Below are positions 15,986 to 23,566 of a stretch of 64,000 bases of DNA, in pieces (position 1 is the first letter of the stretch; each line of letters opens with the position of its first letter). The stretch covers positions 3,145,501 to 3,209,500 of the forward strand of contig NZ_JAWXYB010000018.1 of assembly GCF_033842475.1 (NCBI RefSeq), in the 5' to 3' direction. Below the pieces are notes generated by a model, which saw only the letters and a list, made by a program, of their open reading frames with translations, did not search any database and was not told the origin of the DNA. Position numbers and translations under genes: made by a program. The DNA comes from Acidiphilium acidophilum. GTDB taxonomy: Bacteria; Pseudomonadota; Alphaproteobacteria; Acetobacterales; Acetobacteraceae.

Positions 15986-16860
15986 TGGGACGGTCGGGCA
16001 ACATCGTCCCGCTTCGCGGTCAGCACGGCGTCGCACCCGTGCTCGACCTCGGCGGGCCGCAGTTGCGCGCCACCCTGCAGGATCTGGTGGAAGCCTCGGC
16101 GTCCACCGGCGGCATCGACGTTTATGTCAACGCTCTCGGCGTCAAATCCGCGCTTTTCACCGCCCTGCTGGGCCGCGATGCGATCGGCCGGCTCGACGAA
16201 TCGCTGCTGCGCGACCTTCTGGCGTTGATGCCCACGGTTCGCCGGCGGGCCCGGCTGTGGCTGGAGCGGGAAGGTGCGTCGAGCCTTCGCGCGCGCATCA
16301 TCACCCTCATGGAAGGTCACGGGCGGGAACAGCCGATCGACGATCTGATCGCGAATTTCACCGCCCAGTTCCCGGAGGGCAACGATTATCGCTGGACCCG
16401 CGATCTGGCGGCGGAAATCCTGCATTTCACCGCCCCCGACCGCTGCCCGCTGATGACCCGCTGGATCTGGGATGCCAAGGCAAAAACCGGGGTCTTGCGC
16501 GAAATCTGGTTCGACGATGCCATCGATGAAAAACGCGTGGTCGTGCGCGATGATTTCGCGACCTTCAAGGTGCTGGCCGACGAGATTGCCGGGTTCCTGC
16601 GGGAAAACGGTTTTTTCCGCGAGCTTGCTCTCTGCCAGGACGTGATGTTCGCGCATGTCTATGCCCGCTACATCAACGATCGCGGCAACCAGTTCCTCAA
16701 AGGGGATTTCGGCGGCCCGGAAGATCGTATGGCCCATACCCGCCGGATGCTCGGCCTCGATGCCCCCGGCGCCAAAAAAGGCCGCGCCGCCACTGCCATT
16801 GCGCAGGATTCAGTGCCCGAACCTCTCCAGATCAACAGGACACGCCATGCCGATTCATGA
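15985..16860 (+). CDS. Conserved hypothetical protein of the sHdr locus
   Basis: The 291-residue product starts at GTG 15985 inside the hdrA stop. It is a soluble, charge-rich protein with no signal or TM segment. Recognisable stretches are LQDLVEASASTGGIDVYVNALGVKSALF, LTRDLAAEILHFTAPDRCPLMTRWIWDAK-like residues and a basic tail. A gene of unknown function sits between hdrA and hdrC2 in other shdr clusters, and this occupies that slot. It overlaps hdrC2 by 14 bp. Tight coupling suggests a maturation or assembly role, but no motif proves it. Confidence 0.75.
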   Translation: MGRSGNIVPLRGQHGVAPVLDLGGPQLRATLQDLVEASASTGGIDVYVNALGVKSALFTALLGRDAIGRLDESLLRDLLALMPTVRRRARLWLEREGASSLRARIITLMEGHGREQPIDDLIANFTAQFPEGNDYRWTRDLAAEILHFTAPDRCPLMTRWIWDAKAKTGVLREIWFDDAIDEKRVVVRDDFATFKVLADEIAGFLRENGFFRELALCQDVMFAHVYARYINDRGNQFLKGDFGGPEDRMAHTRRMLGLDAPGAKKGRAATAIAQDSVPEPLQINRTRHADS

Positions 16861-17629
16861 AAAATCGCTGATCAGGCCGGAAAATTTACGTCGCAACGAG
16901 TCGCTGATCATCGAAGGCGTCGATGTCTCGGGCGACTGGAGCACCTTCATCGATTCCCGGGTGATCACCGACTATAACGAAACGATGCAGGACGAGATCG
17001 CTGCCCTGCCCGGCGGCGAAAACATCCATCGCTGCTGGCAGTGCGGTTCGTGCACCAATTCCTGCACGGTCAATGCGATCAACCCGGACTTCAACCCGCG
17101 ATACTGGATCTACCTGATCCGCATGGGTTACGAATCGGAACTGCTGCGCGACAAGGACATCATCTGGCAGTGCGTGTCGTGCAACAAATGCACCTATGCC
17201 TGCCCGCGTGACGTGGTGCCCGAAGGCGTGATGAAAGCCACCGCGCACTGGCTGGAACTCAAGGGCCACACCGAGCCGTCCAACTCCACCAAGTTCGACG
17301 ACGTGTTCTCGAATCAGGTGTTCGCCACCGGCAAGATCGAAGACGGTCTGGTGATGCGCGACTACTTCAAGGCGACCAATCAGAGCATCACCCAGCCCTG
17401 GCTGATCGCGATGGTGAAATCCCTGGCCAGCCGCATGCCGGTCACGTTGCTGATGAAACTCGGCATTTCCACTGTCATCCGCCCCCGCACACGGGATTGG
17501 TCGCGCGCCCGCGAGGCGATCGGCGAATATGTCACTGAACGGAAAGTCAAGGACCACGCGACGGTCGGCATGCCGATCTCCCACGCCAAAGCGGCGCAGG
17601 GCGAGCCGATCAGCACCAAAGGATCGTGA
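16847..17629 (+). CDS. hdrC2: sHdr subunit HdrC2, two [4Fe-4S] ferredoxin-type protein
   Basis: The 260-residue protein from ATG 16847 has two CxxCxxCxxxC sites: Cys63/66/69/73 (RCWQCGSCTNSC) and Cys109/112/115/119 (QCVSCNKCTYACP). The spacing is that of HdrC. It would carry electrons between HdrA and HdrB-type subunits. It overlaps the preceding orf and is followed by hdrB2 after 2 bp. The C-terminal half is helical, ending in a polar tail. Confidence 0.92.
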   Translation: MPIHEKSLIRPENLRRNESLIIEGVDVSGDWSTFIDSRVITDYNETMQDEIAALPGGENIHRCWQCGSCTNSCTVNAINPDFNPRYWIYLIRMGYESELLRDKDIIWQCVSCNKCTYACPRDVVPEGVMKATAHWLELKGHTEPSNSTKFDDVFSNQVFATGKIEDGLVMRDYFKATNQSITQPWLIAMVKSLASRMPVTLLMKLGISTVIRPRTRDWSRAREAIGEYVTERKVKDHATVGMPISHAKAAQGEPISTKGS

Positions 17630-17631
17630 AC

Positions 17632-18549
17632 ATGAAACACAAAAAAGTCGCCTATTATCCCGGTTGCGCCCTCGAAGGCACCGGCCACGCCTACAACCGC
17701 TCCACCAAGGCGGTCGGCAAGGCGCTGGGGCTCGACCTCGTCGAGCTGGAGAACTGGAATTGCTGCGGCGCCATGGAGGTCAAGAACGTCGACCCCAAAC
17801 TGCAGACCTATCTTTCCGCCCGCAATCTCGCCATCGCCGAAGACATGGGCTTCGACACCGTTATGGCGCCCTGCAACGGCTGCTACCACAATCTGAAAAA
17901 AGCCGAATACGATCTTGAGCACGATCAGGGCTCGAAGGACGTGGTGAGCCGGATTTCGACCAAGGCGGGTCACAAGACCTATGAAGCCGGCAAGGTCACC
18001 ACGATCCACGCCCTGGACTGGATCAAGGAGTCGGTCGGCGAGGAAGGTCTCGCCAAGCTGGTGAAAAAGCCGCTGAAGGGCCTCAAGGTCGCCAATTACT
18101 ACGGCTGCATGTATACCCGCCCCCGTCACATCTTTCCTGAAAAAGATCAGGGACCGGGTTCTGAATCGACCTCGAAGCCGCATTTCATGGACGATCTGCT
18201 CGCCGCCGCCGGTGCCACCAATGTCGATTTCCCGCTCAAGACCGCCTGCTGTGGCGGGGCGCACACCCTCTCCGACTCCGACACCTCGACCAAGCTGGTT
18301 CTGAATATCCTGATGGCCGCGGAAGCCTGCGGCGCCGATGTGATCGCCACCGAATGCCCGACCTGCCATACCGGGCTCGAAATGCACCAGAAGCGCGCCG
18401 AGACCAATTTCGGCAAAAAAACCTCGGTGAAAATCCTCTATTTCACCCAGTTGCTCGGCATGGCCATGGGCCTGTCCAAGCGCAATGTCGGGGTCCATGA
18501 AAACTTCTCCGACTCGGGCGATCTGCTCAAGGCGCGAGGTCTCGGATGA
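17632..18549 (+). CDS. hdrB2: sHdr subunit HdrB2, CCG-domain protein
   Basis: The 305-residue protein has two cysteine-rich CCG domains: PGCALEG with NWNCCGAMEV and APCNGCYHN, then YYGCMYTR with TACCGGAH and TECPTCHTG. This is the complete HdrB pattern for two non-cubane clusters. ATG 17632 has AAAGGA eight bases upstream; a GTG at 17626 overlapping the hdrC2 stop is possible but less well placed. It overlaps the next orf by 4 bp. Confidence 0.92.
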   Translation: MKHKKVAYYPGCALEGTGHAYNRSTKAVGKALGLDLVELENWNCCGAMEVKNVDPKLQTYLSARNLAIAEDMGFDTVMAPCNGCYHNLKKAEYDLEHDQGSKDVVSRISTKAGHKTYEAGKVTTIHALDWIKESVGEEGLAKLVKKPLKGLKVANYYGCMYTRPRHIFPEKDQGPGSESTSKPHFMDDLLAAAGATNVDFPLKTACCGGAHTLSDSDTSTKLVLNILMAAEACGADVIATECPTCHTGLEMHQKRAETNFGKKTSVKILYFTQLLGMAMGLSKRNVGVHENFSDSGDLLKARGLG

Positions 18550-19043
18550 CCACCGATCTCGCCTTGCCGGTGATCGACCCGCGCGGCGAGGCCTGTGACG
18601 ACCTGCTGGCGCTCGATCCGGCGGTTCTCGCGCAGGCCCGGTTCGCGATCATTCACGATCTGGTGGCCTTTGCCGAAGACCGTGTTTCGGTCTGGCTGAT
18701 GTCGAAGGGCAAGACTCCGGGCGATGCCGAGGTCGAGGGATTTCGCCTGCTCGGCCTGCATCGTCAGGCCGCGCAGGGCGATGCCAGCTTCAACGCCTGC
18801 CGCGAAACCTGCCGCGAACTGATCTATCAGACCAACATGGTGAAGGCCGCAACCGACGATGCCGAAGCCGCCCGGCACGTCCGGCTCGCAATCATGGTTG
18901 CCAGACATCTTGCTTTGTTCATAAATGGCAAACTCGAAGTTGCCGGCCTTGGCGAATTCTGCTGCTCCGCGAAAGGTATTCGCAGCGAAGACGCCGATCG
19001 GACCCAAGGCCATGATTTCGACACGACAATGACAACGCCCTGA
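18546..19043 (+). CDS. Conserved hypothetical protein between hdrB2 and lbpA
   Basis: The 165-residue soluble protein overlaps hdrB2 by 4 bp. It is predicted mainly helical, with the central segment FNACRETCRELIYQTNMVKAA and a later FCCSAKGIR, giving four cysteines in all. No known catalytic signature is seen. Its position directly before lbpA and inside the cotranslated block points to a role in the sHdr-LbpA system. I do not recognise the family by sequence. Confidence 0.7.
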   Translation: MTTDLALPVIDPRGEACDDLLALDPAVLAQARFAIIHDLVAFAEDRVSVWLMSKGKTPGDAEVEGFRLLGLHRQAAQGDASFNACRETCRELIYQTNMVKAATDDAEAARHVRLAIMVARHLALFINGKLEVAGLGEFCCSAKGIRSEDADRTQGHDFDTTMTTP

Positions 19044-19055
19044 GGGAAATCGAAC

Positions 19056-19499
19056 ATGGCAAATGTCCGCGGCTGCAACCTTCCTGACGATCTAATCTAC
19101 GATGTCGACAACAACATGTGGTACCGAGCCGAAGCCGATGGCACGATCACTCTGGGCATGACCGCGGTGGCCGCCGCCCTCGCGGGCCAGCTCGTCGCGT
19201 TCACCCCCCGCAAGGTGGGGCGTTCGGTCCAAGCCGGCAAATCCTGCGCCACCATCGAATCCGGCAAATGGGTCGGGCCGGCGAAAATCGCCTTCGATGC
19301 CGAAGTCGTGGCCGTGAACGATGCCGTGGTCTCCGATCCCAAACTCGCCAACGCCGACCCCTACGAAAAGGGCTGGCTGGTCCGCGTCAAATCCCCGGGT
19401 TGGGATGAAGTCAAACCGAAACTCACGCCGGGTGCGCAGGTTGCCGCCCCATACGAAGCCAAAATGGTCGCGGACGGCTTTGCCGGCTGCGCACCCTGA
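19056..19499 (+). CDS. lbpA: Lipoate-binding protein LbpA (GcvH-like)
   Basis: The 147-residue protein has the lipoyl-domain fold with the modified lysine at Lys71 in CATIESGKWVGPAK, preceded by GMTAVAAALAGQLVAFTPRKVG. The LbpA family differs from glycine-cleavage H protein and occurs with sHdr, where lipoate carries the sulfur substrate. No glycine cleavage genes are nearby. It sits directly after the hdr genes and before tusA, as expected. Lipoylation would be done by the LipS pair and ligase encoded at 6.5-10 kb. Confidence 0.93.
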   Translation: MANVRGCNLPDDLIYDVDNNMWYRAEADGTITLGMTAVAAALAGQLVAFTPRKVGRSVQAGKSCATIESGKWVGPAKIAFDAEVVAVNDAVVSDPKLANADPYEKGWLVRVKSPGWDEVKPKLTPGAQVAAPYEAKMVADGFAGCAP

Positions 19500-19538
19500 G
19501 CCGCCTGATCGTCAACATAAAACGGAGGAACTCACGCA

Positions 19539-19760
19539 ATGCACATGCTCGACGCCAAGGATCTGAACTGCCCTTTGCCGATCCTGCGGACTAAAAAGGC
19601 CCTCAAGGACGTCCCCTCCGGCGAAGTGCTCGAAATCCACGCGACCGATCCGGGCGCGGTGAAGGATTTCGAAGCATTCTGCCGTACCACGGGGAACGAA
19701 TTGCTGGGTCATCGGGTCGAAGGAAAGGTTTATATCTTCCAGATCAAACATACGGCCTAG
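19539..19760 (+). CDS. tusA: TusA sulfur carrier protein
   Basis: The 73-residue protein has the TusA motif LDAKDLNCPLPILRTKKAL, with the sulfur-carrying Cys11 in CPxP. A GGAGGA ribosome site precedes the start. TusA hands persulfide sulfur to downstream enzymes. In this locus it probably delivers sulfur to the sHdr-LbpA system with help from DsrE partners. Confidence 0.93.
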   Translation: MHMLDAKDLNCPLPILRTKKALKDVPSGEVLEIHATDPGAVKDFEAFCRTTGNELLGHRVEGKVYIFQIKHTA

Positions 19761-19794
19761 CGGCAACATCAAACAGGTGGGGGAGGAGGGTCTT

Positions 19795-20307
19795 ATGGAA
19801 AGACGCTCGCTAATAAACGCGGCAATGACCGCACCGATCGGCTTCATGGCGGCAGGGGTGATGAATGTCGCCCAGGCCGCCGATAGCAGTTCATTCGCTC
19901 AAAATGTCGTCTGGATGCCGTTGAAGGCTGGGGTCACGCCCAGCCTTTGCGTCGATTCGATGACCACCCAGGCCGATACCGTCAATATGAAGCAGGTCGG
20001 TCATCTGCCCTTGTCGAAACAGGTCGAGATGATGCTCGGCAAGAAGCAGCCTCTGATCGAGGTCTTCATGTTCTGCAATCCTTTGACCGCCGTGAAGATG
20101 GTCCAGGCCAACTACGCCTTCGGGGCCTACCTGCCCTGCCGCATCACGCTGCTCGAAGCCAAACCGAACGAATTCGGCGTGGTAATGCTCAATCTGGACC
20201 CGTTGATCGCCCAGATCCCGAAAAACTCACCCCTTTTGAAGGCTGCGCAGGATGTCAACACATCGCTCCTGAGCATCCTGAAGGCCGGGGCGGACGGGTC
20301 ACTGTAA
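19795..20307 (+). CDS. Exported DUF302-domain protein
   Basis: Translation most likely starts at ATG 19795 behind GGGAGGAGGG, giving 170 residues. A signal peptide (MERRSLINAAMT... ending AQAA) precedes the mature part. The twin Arg at 3-4 is not a full Tat motif, so Sec export is more likely. The body has VFMFCNPLTAVKMVQANYAFG and LPCRITLLEA, the layout of DUF302 domains. DUF302 proteins occur near sulfur-oxidation genes, but their biochemical role is unknown. A periplasmic location is unusual inside a block of cytoplasmic sulfur-transfer proteins. Confidence 0.75.
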   Translation: MERRSLINAAMTAPIGFMAAGVMNVAQAADSSSFAQNVVWMPLKAGVTPSLCVDSMTTQADTVNMKQVGHLPLSKQVEMMLGKKQPLIEVFMFCNPLTAVKMVQANYAFGAYLPCRITLLEAKPNEFGVVMLNLDPLIAQIPKNSPLLKAAQDVNTSLLSILKAGADGSL

Positions 20308-20396
20308 TGAACCCAAACAGGCACGCCCCGTTCGCGGCGGACGAGCGTTGCCCCTCCCGCCGCGCATAACACCAACAGAATGAAGGAACCAGTTCG

Positions 20397-20894
20397 ATGT
20401 CCGAACCCACCGCGAACGCCAAGGCTATGTCGATCATCGTCACCAAGGGAACCCTCGACTGGGCCTATCCTCCCTTCATTCTCGCGACCACCGCAGCCGC
20501 GATGGGGCTCGACGTCACGATGTTCTTCACGTTCTACGGCCTCAACCTGCTGAAGAAAAAGCTCGATCTCGGCGTCAGCACCCTCGGCAACCCCGGCATG
20601 GAAATGCCGATGGGCGGCATGCACGTGAAAATGCCGAACATCGTCTCGATGCTGCCGGGGGTCGATGCCATGGCGACCTCCATGATGAAAAACCTGATCA
20701 AGAAAAAAGGCGTCGCCTCGATCGAGGAATTGCGCGAAATGGCCATCGAGGCCGATGTCAACATGATCGCCTGCCAGATGACGCTCGACCTCTTCGAGTA
20801 CAAGCGTGAAGATCTGATCCCCGGCCCCAGCCTCGGCGGTGCCGCCTCCTATATCGAGGTCGCCCAGAAGGCCGGGATCAATCTCTACATCTGA
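20397..20894 (+). CDS. DsrE2-like sulfur-transfer protein
   Basis: The 165-residue protein has the DsrE2-type features: KGTLDWAYPPFILATTAAAMG, VTMFFTFYGLNLL, a methionine-rich loop (MEMPMGGMHVKM) and the conserved cysteine in NMIACQMTLDLF (Cys126). The hydrophobic first third could associate with the membrane. DsrE2 proteins take part in cytoplasmic persulfide transfer with TusA and rhodanese. It is followed 7 bp later by the flavoprotein gene. Confidence 0.82.
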   Translation: MSEPTANAKAMSIIVTKGTLDWAYPPFILATTAAAMGLDVTMFFTFYGLNLLKKKLDLGVSTLGNPGMEMPMGGMHVKMPNIVSMLPGVDAMATSMMKNLIKKKGVASIEELREMAIEADVNMIACQMTLDLFEYKREDLIPGPSLGGAASYIEVAQKAGINLYI

Positions 20895-20901
20895 TCCGGA
20901 C

Positions 20902-21969
20902 ATGGCGACCGGTCATCAGGTCGATCTGCTGGTGATCGGTTGCGGGCCGGCGGGAGCCTCGGCGGCGCGCACCGCAGCCGAGGCCGGGCTTTCCGTCCTG
21001 CTGATCGATCGCCGGTCCAAAATCGGCGATCCGGTTCAGTGCGCGGAATTCGTGCCCCTGCCGATGGCGCGTCACGTCAAACGCACCGGCACGCTGGTTC
21101 AGACCATCGCCACCATGACGAGTTTTCTGCCCTCGGGTGCGCAGGATATCAGTGATTTCCCCGGCCTGATCATCGATCGCGGTGCCTTCGACCGCGCTTT
21201 GGCGGCCGAAGCGGGCGCTGCCGGTGCGACGATCTGGACCGATTGCCGATTTCTCGGCTGGAACGGCAAGGTCGCCACCCTGCAACAGGGCGAACGCACC
21301 GTGCCGGTTTCAGCACGCTGCCTGATCGGCGCCGATGGCCCGCACAGCAGCGTCGCCGCTGCCCTCGGCCTGAAACCCCAGCCGATCGTGCAGACGCGGC
21401 AATACACCGTCCCCCTGCGCCGTCCCCATACCGCGACCGACATCTATCTCTCGGATCGTTTCCCCGGCGGTTACGGCTGGCTGTTTCCCAAAGCCACGGT
21501 GGCCAATCTTGGCGTCGGGGCCGATCGCGGGCTAGGACCCGATCTCAAGACCCCGCTCGACCAACTCCACCGCGATCTCGCGGCGAGCGGTCTGGTCGGC
21601 ACCGATATTCTCCACCGCACCGGGGGCGCGATTCCGGTGGGCGGTGCCCGGGGAATGGTGCATGGCAACACGGTTCTGGTCGGCGACGCCGCGGGCCTGA
21701 CCCACCCGATCACCGGTGCCGGGATTTCCGCCGCGGTGATCAGCGGTGAAGCCGCCGGCCACGCCGCCGCACGCTGGTGTGCGGGCGAGCCCAAGGCCTT
21801 CGTCGAGATGGAAGACGACATGCAGGAGTTGTTCGGGCCGACGCTCCAACGCGGCGTTCAGTGCCGGTCGCGCTTCCAGCCACTCTGGCACAGCACAGCC
21901 ACGCAGGACGACACCGTGATGCGCCACGGCTGGATCGCCTTCGAACAGTATTTCGCTCAGGCCGCCTGA
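20902..21969 (+). CDS. Geranylgeranyl-reductase-family flavoprotein, candidate LipT
   Basis: The 355-residue protein from ATG 20902 has an N-terminal FAD motif DLLVIGCGPAGASAARTAA, LIGADGPHSSVA, PGGYGWLFPK and the second FAD contact VLVGDAAGLTHPITGAGISAA. This is the geranylgeranyl reductase (TIGR02032-like) family. A flavoprotein of this type, LipT, is found with lipS1, lipS2 and sLpl in sHdr loci and proposed to give electrons to lipoyl synthesis. An isoprenoid-reductase role is possible but no lipid genes are adjacent. The downstream rhodanese is convergent, with an 18-bp gap. Confidence 0.75.
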   Translation: MATGHQVDLLVIGCGPAGASAARTAAEAGLSVLLIDRRSKIGDPVQCAEFVPLPMARHVKRTGTLVQTIATMTSFLPSGAQDISDFPGLIIDRGAFDRALAAEAGAAGATIWTDCRFLGWNGKVATLQQGERTVPVSARCLIGADGPHSSVAAALGLKPQPIVQTRQYTVPLRRPHTATDIYLSDRFPGGYGWLFPKATVANLGVGADRGLGPDLKTPLDQLHRDLAASGLVGTDILHRTGGAIPVGGARGMVHGNTVLVGDAAGLTHPITGAGISAAVISGEAAGHAAARWCAGEPKAFVEMEDDMQELFGPTLQRGVQCRSRFQPLWHSTATQDDTVMRHGWIAFEQYFAQAA

Positions 21970-21987
21970 GCCGGCCGCCCGGTCCGG

Positions 21988-22455
21988 TTACGCGGCGGCA
22001 ACGCCGTCGCGGGCGTCGAGGATACCCGCCGGCAGGAATTCCGGTGCCGCATGATCCGGGCTGCGCCAGTCGCGCCAGCCACCCCGCACCGAATACGAAT
22101 GGGTATAACCAAGATCGCTCAGCAGCTTCGCGGCATACAGGCTGCGCCGGCCGCTGTTGCACAAGCACAGAAAACAGGGGCGCTCCTTGGCGAAATAGAG
22201 CTTGTTGAGGTCCATCACGAACATCGCCGCGTTCTTCCGGTCCGGCTCCTCGGCATCCAGCATTTCCTGCTCGTCCTGATCGAGGGGCTTCCCGAGCGAA
22301 TTCTTGAACGTGAACAGCGGCACATGCACCGCTCCGGGGATATGCCCCTCAAGTTCGAGTTCGAAAGCCTGCCTTACGTCGATCAGCAGACCCGCACCGA
22401 TCGCGATCATTTCGCGCGCAGTCGGGATCGAGACTTCGCATCGTAGCTCACTCAT
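21988..22455 (-). CDS. Rhodanese-domain protein
   Basis: The 155-residue protein from ATG 22455 has the rhodanese landmarks LLIDVRQAFELELEGHIPGAVHVP and the active-site loop CLCNSGRRS with Cys99, followed by AAKLLSDLGY and VRGGWRDW. It would move sulfane sulfur between carriers. The domain has an insert of about 35 residues between the two landmarks (residues 55-90). It is transcribed leftward, away from dsrE, but lies between two DsrE/TusA gene groups, so a place in the sulfur relay is likely. Confidence 0.88.
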   Translation of the reverse strand: MSELRCEVSIPTAREMIAIGAGLLIDVRQAFELELEGHIPGAVHVPLFTFKNSLGKPLDQDEQEMLDAEEPDRKNAAMFVMDLNKLYFAKERPCFLCLCNSGRRSLYAAKLLSDLGYTHSYSVRGGWRDWRSPDHAAPEFLPAGILDARDGVAAA

Positions 22456-22805
22456 GGGCCAATATCTCCGGTAGCGTCGGGTGGGGTCTCTGTTGCGGTG
22501 CAAGAACACGCACAAGTAGAGATCACGATTATCTTACCGGTCAACAACGTCGTGATCAAATCGGCGAGACGATCAATTTCATCTATTTTCATGATATCTG
22601 ATCAAAAGATGATATTTTCGCTTTCCCGATGGTTTCGGGTGCGCTAGGCTCCGCTTAGTCGATGTCTGAATATGCTTAACTGATTCTGGCTAAGTATCCG
22701 GCTTACCTCTGTTTCGCCCTACGATGCCGGGCCTCGAATGCGTGCGTCCCCTCTCTGATTGCTACAGCCTGACCAACAAAAAACGATAATCCGGAGGATG
22801 ACTGA
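22456..22805. promoter_or_regulatory. 350-bp divergent promoter region between rhodanese and dsrE
   Basis: No gene is seen here. The region is locally A+T-rich around 22550-22620, with ATGATATCTGATCAAAAGAT-type sequence near 22592-22612 that contains short partial inverted repeats of TGATATC/TGATCA. GGAGGA lies just before ATG 22806, and GATAAT at 22785-22790 is a possible -10 box without a well-spaced -35. It must serve both the leftward rhodanese and rightward dsrE-tusA-SQR genes. Confidence 0.4.
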
Positions 22806-23195
22806 ATGAACACTCCGCTCTACGTGATCTGCCTGAGCGGCAACATCGAACATCTGCAGTTCTGCGCCATGACCGCCTCGGTCGCGGCAGTATCGGGCCG
22901 CAAGGTCTCGATCTTCGTCAGCATGAACGCCTTTCCCCATTTCACCAACAAGTCAGCCGAGACGCCGCCCACCACCGGCCCATTCGGCGACCTCATGGCC
23001 ACCAAGAAACTGCCCCCGTTCATGGAGTTGTTCGACAACGCGGTCGAACTCGGGGACGCAGAGATCTTCGCCTGCTCGATGGCGATGGATGTGATGGGGA
23101 TCGGCAAGGACGATCTCAAACCCTTCGTCGCCGGCGCGCTCGGCCTGACCAAATTCCTCAGCGATGCCGAATCCGGCCAGTTGCTGATTTTCTGA
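22806..23195 (+). CDS. DsrE-like protein, second set
   Basis: The 129-residue protein has the DsrE/F fold pattern, with [21 protein letters not shown] at the N-terminus and the conserved loop cysteine Cys90 in [14 protein letters not shown]. It lies 15 bp before a second tusA. Together they repeat the dsrE-tusA arrangement found earlier in the locus. It probably supplies sulfur to or receives sulfur from that TusA. Confidence 0.82.
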   Translation: MNTPLYVICLSGNIEHLQFCAMTASVAAVSGRKVSIFVSMNAFPHFTNKSAETPPTTGPFGDLMATKKLPPFMELFDNAVELGDAEIFACSMAMDVMGIGKDDLKPFVAGALGLTKFLSDAESGQLLIF

Positions 23196-23210
23196 TCTGG
23201 AGACCTGAAC

Positions 23211-23444
23211 ATGAGTGAACCCAAACTCGTCGATGCCCGTGGCGGCTTCTGCCCCGGCCCCCTGATGGAACTGATCGCGACGCTGAAAACCCTCGAGGTC
23301 GGCCAATCGCTCGAACTGCTCTCGACCGATGAAGGCTCCGCCGCCGATGTTCCCGAATGGGTCCACAAGGTCGGCCACAAGATGGGCCCGACCTCGAAGG
23401 ATGCCGAGGGCGTCTGGCACATCGTGGTCGAGAAGGCGAAATAG
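23211..23444 (+). CDS. TusA-like sulfur carrier, second copy
   Basis: The 77-residue protein has the TusA-type motif VDARGGFCPGPLMELIATLK with Cys14 in a CPGP motif, where most TusA proteins have CPxP, and a body matching the TusA fold (GQSLELLSTDEGSAADVPEW). It differs clearly from the first TusA at 19.5 kb, so the two probably have different partners. It is flanked by dsrE and an SQR-like gene. Confidence 0.9.
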   Translation: MSEPKLVDARGGFCPGPLMELIATLKTLEVGQSLELLSTDEGSAADVPEWVHKVGHKMGPTSKDAEGVWHIVVEKAK

Positions 23445-23566
23445 CCGCACCTGACCACGGCGCACGAGGGTAGTGCATCCACCGCCGCCGGGCGCGCGTA
23501 AAGACAGACAAGAGACCGATCGCTGACACTACAGATAACGGTACCACAAAAACGGAGGAAGTAATC

